A stretch of DNA of 57,586 bases. Source: Legionella sp. Lineage in GTDB: Bacteria; Pseudomonadota; Gammaproteobacteria; Legionellales; Legionellaceae. The stretch's first letter is position 1, and every line of letters starts with the position of its first letter. Location: contig JAFKHV010000022.1 in assembly GCA_017306715.1 (NCBI GenBank), positions 1-57,586 of the forward strand, written 5' to 3'. The notes beneath the pieces were generated by a model. That model had not been told where the DNA came from. It ran no database searches and worked only from the letters and a program-made list of their open reading frames with translations. Position numbers and translations under genes: made by a program. Below are positions 30,302-38,689 of the stretch, piece after piece.

Positions 30302-30416
30302 TTACCAGTAATAATAAGGGCTAAAATTATATCTAACTCATCTTAACGAATATTAAATGCGCCGTCTGCAGAAATTTATGCGATTCGTTAAGTAAATCAG
30401 ATAAAAAGGATAAATC

Positions 30417-31073
30417 ATGCAGGATAGCACTTCTCGATCACTACTTCGTCTCTTTATTGTTTCTGCTTTGGCCTATCTAATCGCGCTGCCCTGGATTCAG
30501 TTCCCGGTAACCACCTTGTTAAAACCTATTCCCATACTGCTTTTGATTATCCTGACCTTTACCAAGCTCGCAGGTAACAGAAACCATCAGTTACTTTTGG
30601 CAGCGCTGATATTTTCAATATTGGGTGACATTGTGTTAACGCTGGCGACTAAAAATATGCTCGAAATAGGCATCGGCTCATTTATGCTGGCACATCTTTG
30701 CTATATCGGTGTTTTTTGGAGAAATTGCCATTATAATCGCACGGGAATTTTATTCTTCATCCCCATACTTTTATTTGTTGGAGCCAGTTTATATTATCTC
30801 TGGCCTTATCTCGCGCTCATGCAGATACCGGTTACAATATATATCGCAATCCTCAGTCTCATGGTTTTTTATGCCTTACAAATGCGCCAAAATAGACGGT
30901 ACATCCAGGTTGGAGCATTGCTATTTTTAGCTTCAGATTTTACACTCGCTTTGGCCTTATTCGTGCCTGGTGTCGCCCGTGTCGGGGTTGAGATGTTGGT
31001 TATTGCTACCTATTACATGGCACAGCTTTTATTAACGTTGGGAATCCTTACCTTAAACAAGGCCTCAAAGTAG
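30417..31073 (+). CDS. YhhN/TMEM86 family membrane protein
   Basis: A 218-residue protein with eight predicted membrane segments. The family landmarks LLKPIPILLLIIL (near 34), FSILGDIVLTL (near 68; conserved G-D), AHLCYIGVF (near 90) and ASDFTLALALF near 173 (conserved S-D) are present. The mammalian homologue TMEM86B is a lysoplasmalogenase, and the conserved Asp residues are those of the family. The bacterial substrate is not known. AAGGA lies about 6 bases before the ATG. The next gene starts 7 bases after its stop. Confidence 0.85.
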   Translation: MQDSTSRSLLRLFIVSALAYLIALPWIQFPVTTLLKPIPILLLIILTFTKLAGNRNHQLLLAALIFSILGDIVLTLATKNMLEIGIGSFMLAHLCYIGVFWRNCHYNRTGILFFIPILLFVGASLYYLWPYLALMQIPVTIYIAILSLMVFYALQMRQNRRYIQVGALLFLASDFTLALALFVPGVARVGVEMLVIATYYMAQLLLTLGILTLNKASK

Positions 31074-31080
31074 ATTATTT

Positions 31081-31374
31081 ATGACTGATTGTTATTGGGT
31101 TTATATCCTGCTCTGTGAAAATTTAAGCTATTACACAGGTTATACCGATGACCTTGAAAAACGTTTTCAAACCCATCTTTCTGGAAAGGGTAGTAAATAT
31201 ACGCGAAGTTTCAGGCCTGTAGCGATTGCGCAGAGCTGGAAGGTTACCGGTGATAAGGCCGCAGCAATGCGTCTTGAGCGCTATATTAAAAGCCTTACCC
31301 GCGCTCAAAAAGAAGTTTTAATTCAAAACCCGGAACAGTTATCTTACAATGATTCACACAAGCCTGATTTTTAA
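31081..31374 (+). CDS. GIY-YIG nuclease family protein (UPF0213 type)
   Basis: A 97-residue single-domain protein. WVYILLCENLSYYTGYTDDLEKRFQTH (6-32) holds the GIY-YIG motif in the variant VYI-YTG, with the catalytic Arg in KRFQTH. KYTRSFRPVAIAQSW follows, and MRLERYIKSLTRAQKEVLI contains the conserved Glu and the Lys-rich end. This YhbQ/UPF0213 group is widespread, with no agreed cellular role; DNA repair has been suggested. It lies 7 bases after the YhhN gene, so the two are probably cotranscribed. Confidence 0.9.
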   Translation: MTDCYWVYILLCENLSYYTGYTDDLEKRFQTHLSGKGSKYTRSFRPVAIAQSWKVTGDKAAAMRLERYIKSLTRAQKEVLIQNPEQLSYNDSHKPDF

Positions 31375-31398
31375 AGATCCCTGTTGAAGATCTATGAT

Positions 31399-32478
31399 TT
31401 AAAAAGAGGGTGACCAATCTGAAAAACTCAAGGAATCTGCAGATGATTCGTCTGAATAGGATGCATAAAATGAAATCGAATTTTTCTTAGACTTATTTCT
31501 CCGCACAAGCTTCTTATTTTCAGTTAATATAGGCTCAGTTTTGATGAGTAATATATCGTCTTGCTTTTCAGAATTTAGGATAGCACGTAAATAATTTATC
31601 CCCTCTCTTTTAACCTTATCCATTATGTTATCAGGAGTAGAAAATAATTCGATTAGTTTTTCAAAATGAGTGACTAAAAGCTCGGGCGCTTTATATGCCT
31701 TACCGCATAAAAGCATAACAACATCTTGCTTTGAAAAGCCTAGATTTATTAAATGTGTACTGTATTTTTCGAGCATTTCGTATCGCGCTGGAGTACCGGT
31801 ATGACTACCTATTTTTACAATTTCTTCCTGAGTATACCCTATGCTCAATAAATTTTTATTTTTAGTCAGATAAGACTCAAGAGCAGTGCTTCCTCCTTTA
31901 GTCAATGAGGTTATAGACTCATGATCCAAGGTTTCATGCAGTTGGCTGTGCAATGCTAGTAATGTCTGCACCGTCCCTTCCTTACCCTGCAAAATAACTT
32001 CTATTTGCTCTTCATCGTACTGAAGCTCTTCCAATCGCTGCTCGAAGTTCTTTAGCGTATCTTTTGAAATACTAACTTTGCGTCTTTTTCGTATACTCGA
32101 CTCAGTTTCGGCAGTTCTTTTTCTTTTTTTACTACCATCTGTGGCCAAAAGCTTTTCTTCCCATTTCGGCGATAAATAATCCTTAATTACAATCCATAAC
32201 TCATATCCTAGAGGTGTCGGGCAGTGTTTTGAAACTAATTGTTTCTCGATCATGATTAAAAGCGTGGTACAAAATTTATTTAACAAAGACTTATCCAGAG
32301 TGCTTTGTTCTAAATTGGTTTGTAAAAAAGCGGCAATTCTTTCAGCAGGATAAGTAAGTTTCCATCTATCATCTAATTTTTTTAGAACTAATTCCTCATG
32401 TTTAATTTTTTCAAAAAAATCGAGGAACAATTGGGCACTACTCCACGCAAGTCGGAATTTTTCAGCTAAATTAGACAT
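31399..32478 (-). CDS. TALE-like repeat protein with nuclear localisation signal, putative nuclear effector
   Basis: A 359-residue protein from the ATG at 32478 (GAG 7 bases upstream and a promoter at 32505-32535; the ATG at 32490 would leave almost no leader). The N-terminal 110 residues are helical. A bipartite basic signal follows: KKRKR (117-121) and RKRRK (130-134). Residues 154 to about 306 contain about five degenerate units of 31-33 residues. The clearest (215-247) is YTQEEIVKIGSHTG, then 19 residues ending in LINLG, close to Burkholderia Bat/TAL-effector units. The next (248-278) starts FSKQDVVMLLCGKA. The positions matching base-reading pairs are GK, GG, HT, GK and KR. A basic patch (RRNKSKK) and a Ser/Asp/aromatic tail (337-359) end the protein. 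DNA binding in a host nucleus is inferred. Confidence 0.7.
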   Translation of the reverse strand: MSNLAEKFRLAWSSAQLFLDFFEKIKHEELVLKKLDDRWKLTYPAERIAAFLQTNLEQSTLDKSLLNKFCTTLLIMIEKQLVSKHCPTPLGYELWIVIKDYLSPKWEEKLLATDGSKKRKRTAETESSIRKRRKVSISKDTLKNFEQRLEELQYDEEQIEVILQGKEGTVQTLLALHSQLHETLDHESITSLTKGGSTALESYLTKNKNLLSIGYTQEEIVKIGSHTGTPARYEMLEKYSTHLINLGFSKQDVVMLLCGKAYKAPELLVTHFEKLIELFSTPDNIMDKVKREGINYLRAILNSEKQDDILLIKTEPILTENKKLVRRNKSKKNSISFYASYSDESSADSLSFSDWSPSF

Positions 32479-32504
32479 GATTCTCGTCATTAAAAAATTT
32501 ACCC

Positions 32505-32535
32505 ATTATATACAATTAAATTTTTTAAAGCTCAA
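32505..32535 (-). promoter_or_regulatory. Sigma-70-type promoter of the TALE-like gene
   Basis: On the minus strand TTGAGC (32535-32530) is followed after 17 bases by TATATA (32512-32507), which overlaps a perfect TATAAT (32510-32505, spacing 19). Transcription from here would begin near 32498, leaving about 20 bases before the ATG at 32478. This supports that start over the one at 32490. Confidence 0.55.
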
Positions 32536-32554
32536 GTGAGAAAAAAACTTGCAA

Positions 32555-32584
32555 TTGCCATTACCTTTAATTTCTAGCTATGAT
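32555..32584 (+). promoter_or_regulatory. Sigma-70-type promoter of htpX
   Basis: TTGCCA (32555-32560) and TATGAT (32579-32584) are separated by 18 bases, each matching the consensus hexamer at four or more positions. The htpX ATG is 33 bases further on, preceded by AAGGTGAT. The promoter is divergent from that of the TALE-like gene. Confidence 0.5.
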
Positions 32585-32616
32585 TATTTTAGGATAAAAA
32601 ATTAAGGTGATCCCTT

Positions 32617-33453
32617 ATGAATAACCTGAAAACCTTTATTTTACTCGCCGCTTTAACTGCATTAATGATTATTATCGGGAAGTTAATTGCGGGCCAAGCG
32701 GGCATGCTGGTGGCTTTTTTATTAGCCTTATTTATGAATTTTAATGCCTACTGGTTTTCGGATAAAATGGTATTGCGCATGTATGACGCACAACCCTTAC
32801 CCGAAAACCATGCGGTATACCGCATCATTGCGCGTCTAGCTCAAAAGGCAAATATGCCTATGCCCAAAGTCTATCTAGTTGATACTGAGGTACCCAATGC
32901 TTTTGCCACGGGTCGTAATCCACAGCATGCCGTTATAGCCGTGACCTCCGGCTTGTTAACGCGTATGAATGAAGAAGAGCTTACCGGAGTACTCGCACAC
33001 GAGCTCTGTCACGTCCAACACCGAGATACCTTTATCAGTGTAGTCGCGGCAACCCTTGCGGGAGTAATTAGCAGTGTTGCTCAACTGTTTATGTTTACTG
33101 GGGGCTCACAAAATGAGGAAGGTCGCTCCGGTGCATTCACGGGGCTCATCGTAGCAATCCTTGCGCCGCTTGCAGCGGGTTTAATACAAATGGCCGTATC
33201 GCGTTCGCGAGAATTTGAAGCCGATAGAGGTGGGGCTGAACTCACAGGGCAACCTTTATGGCTGGCACGTGCCTTGGCAAAGTTAGAAGATGCCAATCAT
33301 CAGGGAAATTTCTCACAAGCTCAAGCACACCCTACCACGGCACATTTATTTATTATTAATCCATTAAGCGGTGATAGCCTACGGCAACTCTTTATGACTC
33401 ATCCGCCAACCGCTGAGCGTATTGCACGATTGCAGGCAATGACTCGAGTATGA
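32617..33453 (+). CDS. htpX: Membrane zinc protease HtpX
   Basis: An M48 protease of the inner membrane that degrades misfolded membrane proteins. It is 278 residues long. Two N-terminal membrane segments (about 7-24 and 28-46) are followed by a cytosolic domain with [10 protein letters not shown] (near 90), the zinc motif HELCH (about 129-133, HExxH), further membrane-inclined stretches (about 143-161 and 179-193) and [12 protein letters not shown] near residue 197 with the third zinc ligand Glu. The ending [13 protein letters not shown] is typical. In E. coli htpX is under Cpx control; no Cpx-type box was identified here. Confidence 0.96.
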   Translation: MNNLKTFILLAALTALMIIIGKLIAGQAGMLVAFLLALFMNFNAYWFSDKMVLRMYDAQPLPENHAVYRIIARLAQKANMPMPKVYLVDTEVPNAFATGRNPQHAVIAVTSGLLTRMNEEELTGVLAHELCHVQHRDTFISVVAATLAGVISSVAQLFMFTGGSQNEEGRSGAFTGLIVAILAPLAAGLIQMAVSRSREFEADRGGAELTGQPLWLARALAKLEDANHQGNFSQAQAHPTTAHLFIINPLSGDSLRQLFMTHPPTAERIARLQAMTRV

Positions 33454-33454
33454 T

Positions 33455-34891
33455 CTAGTTCAAAATTGGAACCTCAACCTGCTCTACCCTTTGTTCAACC
33501 TCTGGAGTTAGTGCAAAGAGCGTATATTTACCTGTATTCATGGGTAACGTATACGAAGCTTGCGGTTGCAATCTTGCCTCATTAAGCGCCGCTAAAATTA
33601 ATTCCTTATTATTAAAAACATCCAAAAACTGCCGAACGAGCTTCGCACAGTGGTCCATATCCTCAGTAAGTGGTTGCTCCATAAGCAATTGCAGACCATG
33701 AGCAAGTGAGGGTACTAAAGGTATGAGCTTGACAAGTGTTGCAATTCCCTCGTTAGATTTCACCAGACAGTACAAGGGTGTAAACCCAAGAACTTCTGCA
33801 TCGGGTATCTCTTGTATAAAATTCTCAAATCTAAGCTTTGCTGCTAAGTCGGGACGCATTTCCATTATTTTTACCAGGAGATCTAATCCTGAGGGTTTAA
33901 AGGTCATCACGCAAAGAGCATGACCCAGTTTTAAAGATGGCATAATCTGGATTAACGATTCCACGGTTAATTCATCGATATAATGAGGTTGCTCCCGGAG
34001 AAAATAATGGAGGATCGAATGCCCAACAGAATCATATAGTAAGGGCTGGATGCGATCGGTAATGCAATCTAGAAAGACATCATTAACATATTCTTCTTGA
34101 TAAGCGAGTAAGCTATTACAAAAAGATTCCTTGAGAAAAAGTTCACGCAGTAGCCTTTTCCCAGGCTCAGTCCTTTCAAGCTGTTCCAGTGGCTTAGAAA
34201 CAGGATAAGATTCATAATTTTTAGATAATTCAACCGCCCAAACCTCTTCTTGTATCTCTTTAAAATAATCCAACAGACGCGTATCCTCGTAATGATAGAT
34301 TAACCAGTATAAAGGCGTAGTATCGGGATAATGGTCATCAACATAATTATCTAATTTCTGATCTAATATGGCATAAGTCGATTCAATTGCTTCTGGATCT
34401 TTTTTAAAAATCAGCGCGAGTAATCTTTGCCCTTTCTTATAACGCACCAGCTCAATAAACGGGCAAAACGGATCGTTTTTAATATTTAATAAATAATCTT
34501 TTTCCATCTTTTGCGGATCAAATCCCTTATATTCAACCAGTAATTGCAATAAATTTATTCCTGCTTTCGTCGTCGACAACTCATAAAATAAAGAAAAGTT
34601 GTGTTGATTAGCATAGGGCCAACGGTATAAAAGTTCACTGAGTATACTGAGCATTTTTGTGCTTTGAGTACATAATAAATTCAAAAGCAACAACCCAGGT
34701 AACCTTTGAGTTAAGTTATAGATTTTTTCCAGACTTTCTAGAGGGGGCATTTGCTGGAACATTAAATCAACAATATCCTCGGCACTAAAATATTTATTTT
34801 CTAAAAGCGAATAAATAACTACTTGCATTTCGGGGGCAAAAAAAATCTCCATGCTTCTCTTTGTCCAGTCGTAATACTCCATCATGCGCAT
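33455..34891 (-). CDS. C-terminal helical-repeat part of a frameshifted giant protein
   Basis: This 478-residue frame (first ATG 34891) overlaps the preceding helicase-repeat frame by 98 bases and is probably its continuation. The segment TTPLYWLIYHYEDTRLLDYF, then TEPGKRLLRELF near residue 240, repeats a unit in the upstream frame (PFYWLAFHYESTGLLDYI, then KSERGINLLLNFL). A third version, FTPLYCLVKSNEGIATLVKL, comes later. All of it is leucine-rich paired helices in units of roughly 60-70 residues, like an alpha-solenoid. No catalytic motif is seen. A +/-1 slip at the A8 run 34838-34845 would join the two frames. If the break is real, the fragment may not be translated, as no Shine-Dalgarno precedes the ATG. 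Confidence 0.6.
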   Translation of the reverse strand: MRMMEYYDWTKRSMEIFFAPEMQVVIYSLLENKYFSAEDIVDLMFQQMPPLESLEKIYNLTQRLPGLLLLNLLCTQSTKMLSILSELLYRWPYANQHNFSLFYELSTTKAGINLLQLLVEYKGFDPQKMEKDYLLNIKNDPFCPFIELVRYKKGQRLLALIFKKDPEAIESTYAILDQKLDNYVDDHYPDTTPLYWLIYHYEDTRLLDYFKEIQEEVWAVELSKNYESYPVSKPLEQLERTEPGKRLLRELFLKESFCNSLLAYQEEYVNDVFLDCITDRIQPLLYDSVGHSILHYFLREQPHYIDELTVESLIQIMPSLKLGHALCVMTFKPSGLDLLVKIMEMRPDLAAKLRFENFIQEIPDAEVLGFTPLYCLVKSNEGIATLVKLIPLVPSLAHGLQLLMEQPLTEDMDHCAKLVRQFLDVFNNKELILAALNEARLQPQASYTLPMNTGKYTLFALTPEVEQRVEQVEVPILN

Positions 34892-37800
34892 TATGTCCTA
34901 ATAATAAATGCACCAACTGCTCATTTTTCAAAAAATTTAGGAGTAAATTTATTCCCCGTTCACTTTTAGTTAAGCATCGAGCTATATTTATAACCTTGTC
35001 CCTATCTTTGGCTAAATTTTCGTAAAGGATTGCTCTAAAACGGGTATTTTCAATAAATTGATTTAAATTTACTATGTAATCTAAAAGCCCCGTACTCTCA
35101 TAATGAAAAGCCAACCAGTAGAAGGGAATGGTCCATTTCATATCCGAAATATTATCGTTTTGCGGCTCCAAGAAATGTTCAACCTGAATATTTTCCGAAA
35201 GATTATCGTTGAAATGGATTATTTTTTTTAATATTTCCTGGCCTTGTTCAGATTTAGTGAGGTAATAAAAAATTGAAGTATCAGGAAAGTTAGACGTTTC
35301 AGGTTTTATGGCAAATAAAACAGCGGGTGAAATAAAATATAGATTGCTATTTGCATTTAATAAATCCTGTAAAATGTCATTATCCTCAATAAATTTCGAC
35401 AGCAGGTAGAATGCTGAAAATTTTTCGTCATCCTCATAATCATCAACATGTAAATGGAATTCCTGAGTAAAATGAATTAATTGCAACTCATGAATTTCGG
35501 TTGAGCTGTTCATCAACATATTTAAAATTTCAAGTCGAGATCGCATAGCACAAAGATCTGTGAGTAACGTGTATTGACGGCGATTTTTATTCACCACGCG
35601 CGTTAATAGATCACCTGATAAATGCGATAACCAAGACTTATGAGTTGTTAAATATTTTAAAATTAATTCTGCAGGTAAACTCATAACCAATTTGTGTAAT
35701 GCAGACATGCCATACGAATCTGTAGCGCTAAATAGTGCTGCTATTTGATAATCATGCAGTTGGTTCTTAAGTAAGTTTAAGAAGAAGAAAACATATTTGC
35801 TTGCACAGAGAGCAAAAAAGATGGCATGTTTATTGGACTCATCAAACAAACTATCCTTCAATAACGCAAGCGCCCTCATTTTATCCGCTTCAAACCAAAT
35901 CGAAATTTTTCCAAATAAATCAGGATATCTTTCGACAATCATAGAAAATAAAGAACGTCCATTGAGTTGCACATCAAATGATTGCATTCGGGTAAATAAT
36001 ACATTGAGCGAGAGCCCACTGAAATATTTTTTATCCAAATTATCCATAAAATATGATGGTTTTGTTGCCACTTCATCGTGCAGCATAAATGCTAAAAATG
36101 AACCGGTGCCTGGATATATTCTAGTAATCACTTCAATGGGAATATCATTAAATAGCGGGGCATTCAAAAGCTTTAGACGACGAAGATTTTCTCGCCCCCG
36201 GGCAGAGGATGCCAGTGCTACACATAATGGAATCGGGTAACCCTGATAGATTAGGGGTTGAAGCAAACTTCCCTTCGGTAGATATTTTATTAAAGTGTAA
36301 AGATCCGTAAACTCATATTGGGATAGATTTTTAGTTAATATATAAAATAACAAAGGCAAACCATGAATCATACGTTCAGTAAAATTACCGGTGAATTCAT
36401 CCACAAACTGCATTCTTCTACTGTAATCTAAAGCCTGCATCTGCTCTAAAAAAACCGTCAAGCACGCTTCTCTATCAAGCATCTGTAAAAAAAGGCATGT
36501 ACCATTTTCTTCAGCAAATAAAATCTCCGCCCGATCCCTGCGGTTCAATAATTCAATTGATAATTGTTTATTATTTTTTAATAAGAATTTTTCTTTAGCA
36601 AAAGGTACAACTGAGTTCTTTCGACGTTCTTTCTTTTTGGGTTTCGCTAAATCCGTTCTTTTCGATGGTTGAGTACTCATTTTTTGGCGCTCTATTTCTT
36701 CAGCTACGCGCTCATTACCGACTGCACGCTGCTTTAGAATTTCTTCTTGCCAATTTGTTGGAGTATAGGAAGGTAATTCTTTGTTGACGACATCTTTACA
36801 TTCTTGCTGAAACACCAATTGCCATTTCTGGATTAAAAATTCAAGTGCATGATATTTTTTTTGCACAATGGATAGTGCTTTTTTCGCGCGTGTACATGCA
36901 GAAAAAATCTCATTAAACGCAATCCCCAGATCGTATAGAGTGTGATGACGAGAGCGGTAAGCGGATGCGCACAGCGCTCCTTCAGGAAATTTCTCTTTTA
37001 ATAAAGTGTTGGCTCTTTTAAAGACTGCCTGCATTAGGGGCTGATACAGGATCACCTCTTGATACTCAAGTCCCTTAATTTCTTCTGGAGTAAAAACCAA
37101 TGGTGTATGGAATAATTTTATTGTTTCTTGACGGAACTCTTCGGCAGTGATTATCGCGACTTGGTTTGATTGCGTTGTCTGATGAAACATTCCCCACTCA
37201 GCGTCACTGGGCTCCTCGTACCAAGTTATCTCACCCACCATTTGCGTGAGGGACTGAATCTGGGAGAACTCCAGTTTATCGGCTGTGCCACCAAGTAGGG
37301 CATGCTTTATCAGTAGCCATTGATTGGCCGCTGCAATCACAGCTTTGGAGCATCGATAAGTATCTGCTAGGGTATGTTCTTCCAGATTTATTCCGCTTTG
37401 TTTTAAAGCCAGTTTGAAGCGTACCCGATGAGGCATAATTTCTTTGATACTTTGTAAAGTATCCATACAGACCGCGATTTGCATCCCTTGCGCTAATTTT
37501 GATAATTGCGTCAGCATAGAGGCGGTATAATCTTGGGCTTCATCGACAACAATCAAAGGGAATGTGGGACTTACTGTATCTTGAGACAAGCGGAAATCTA
37601 TTTTTTTTTCTTGCGTTAGATAGTGTTGATATGATTGATAAACATGAAATAACCACTCACGATGTTTTATATCAGTAATCAGACTTTGTCGCATGCCGAG
37701 CTTTAAATACTCGTTTTTATCATAAGCACATAAAATACAAAGCTCTTGATAAATATTTGCTACTGGATGGGTATTTATGTTCAGCATTTTCTGCTGTTTA

Positions 37801-38585
37801 CGTTCAAATTTTAGATACCATTCGTTAAAAAAAGAGTCCTCTACTGCCGCATATTCAAGGTATTGAGGGAGTTGTCTCCGTAACAGCTCCTCATAACTAA
37901 GAAAAAGTACACTGTTGGGTGGTCGATTCACTGAGGCAGGATGTTGTTGCCAACTCAAACGCATTTGCTCGCGCAGAGGAGCAGACTCGGCCACATAAAT
38001 TATAGGTTGTGCAAAATCTAGGGTTTGTAAGACCGCTTGGGTGATAATAGCCATCGCCAAGCAGGACTTCCCAGAGCCCGGGGGACCGCTTATTATAGCT
38101 GGTAATTGCGTATTCAGGATGATTTTCTGCTCAGCATCGAGTTCTAAATAGAGTCCTTGATAATACTCCAGAGGTACAAATTGCATTTCCGATTTCTGAT
38201 TGTCGCGACCATTCATTTCTAATGGCGCATCCATGGCAGTGAAATCGTGCTGCGTGATTAAATCCTTAAGCGCATCTTCTTGGCGTTCCAGATAAGCTCT
38301 TAACACCTGAGGGTTTAAATATGAGGCTTTTTGATAGTCATGATTTTTAATGACATCGATAACCACCAGATACGATTTTCCATCTTTCTCAAGTGTTGTA
38401 AATAGTAGACGATCAGAATGATTAATTCGTGCGGTGTACACTCGGTAACCATTTAATTTCTTTAAATCTAAATCTGCCGCCTGATAATCTCCTCCTATTA
38501 ACTTTTCCAGGATATTTTGGTATTCAGCAAAAATCAAATCATCCACAATGATTCCTTGCCAATAATAAACTTTTACTTTACACAT
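34794..38585 (-). CDS. RelE-like / SF1A helicase / helical-repeat protein, probably frameshifted at 3' end
   Basis: A protein of 1263 residues from the ATG at 38585; an upstream TTG at 38597 is also open. Residues about 1-90 resemble the RelE/ParE fold (LKKLNGYRVYTARINHSDRLLF, then VVIDVIKNHDYQKA). Residues about 145-590 are a UvrD/Rep-type SF1A helicase: Q-motif LDAEQKIIL, Walker A GPPGSGKS (167-174), Walker B VVDEAQD (346-352), motif III CMDTLQSI, motif IV TYRCSKAV, motif V IKGLEYQEV and motif VI SACTRAKKAL (563-572). A Lys/Arg-rich linker (about 635-675) leads to helical repeats. The last 20 or so residues differ from the repeat pattern and follow an A8 run, so the real C terminus is probably the 33455-34838 frame. 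The role (effector, defence or RNA metabolism) is unknown. Confidence 0.7.
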   Translation of the reverse strand: MCKVKVYYWQGIIVDDLIFAEYQNILEKLIGGDYQAADLDLKKLNGYRVYTARINHSDRLLFTTLEKDGKSYLVVIDVIKNHDYQKASYLNPQVLRAYLERQEDALKDLITQHDFTAMDAPLEMNGRDNQKSEMQFVPLEYYQGLYLELDAEQKIILNTQLPAIISGPPGSGKSCLAMAIITQAVLQTLDFAQPIIYVAESAPLREQMRLSWQQHPASVNRPPNSVLFLSYEELLRRQLPQYLEYAAVEDSFFNEWYLKFERKQQKMLNINTHPVANIYQELCILCAYDKNEYLKLGMRQSLITDIKHREWLFHVYQSYQHYLTQEKKIDFRLSQDTVSPTFPLIVVDEAQDYTASMLTQLSKLAQGMQIAVCMDTLQSIKEIMPHRVRFKLALKQSGINLEEHTLADTYRCSKAVIAAANQWLLIKHALLGGTADKLEFSQIQSLTQMVGEITWYEEPSDAEWGMFHQTTQSNQVAIITAEEFRQETIKLFHTPLVFTPEEIKGLEYQEVILYQPLMQAVFKRANTLLKEKFPEGALCASAYRSRHHTLYDLGIAFNEIFSACTRAKKALSIVQKKYHALEFLIQKWQLVFQQECKDVVNKELPSYTPTNWQEEILKQRAVGNERVAEEIERQKMSTQPSKRTDLAKPKKKERRKNSVVPFAKEKFLLKNNKQLSIELLNRRDRAEILFAEENGTCLFLQMLDREACLTVFLEQMQALDYSRRMQFVDEFTGNFTERMIHGLPLLFYILTKNLSQYEFTDLYTLIKYLPKGSLLQPLIYQGYPIPLCVALASSARGRENLRRLKLLNAPLFNDIPIEVITRIYPGTGSFLAFMLHDEVATKPSYFMDNLDKKYFSGLSLNVLFTRMQSFDVQLNGRSLFSMIVERYPDLFGKISIWFEADKMRALALLKDSLFDESNKHAIFFALCASKYVFFFLNLLKNQLHDYQIAALFSATDSYGMSALHKLVMSLPAELILKYLTTHKSWLSHLSGDLLTRVVNKNRRQYTLLTDLCAMRSRLEILNMLMNSSTEIHELQLIHFTQEFHLHVDDYEDDEKFSAFYLLSKFIEDNDILQDLLNANSNLYFISPAVLFAIKPETSNFPDTSIFYYLTKSEQGQEILKKIIHFNDNLSENIQVEHFLEPQNDNISDMKWTIPFYWLAFHYESTGLLDYIVNLNQFIENTRFRAILYENLAKDRDKVINIARCLTKSERGINLLLNFLKNEQLVHLLLGHNAHDGVLRLDKEKHGDFFCPRNASSYLFAFRK

Positions 38586-38689
38586 AATTTTTGCCAATTT
38601 AAGAACACAGTGATTATAAATTAATCTCAGTAAAATAAAAATAGGCAGATGGGTTTATTTAACTCAGTTGGCGTAACCACAAGTCTTTA

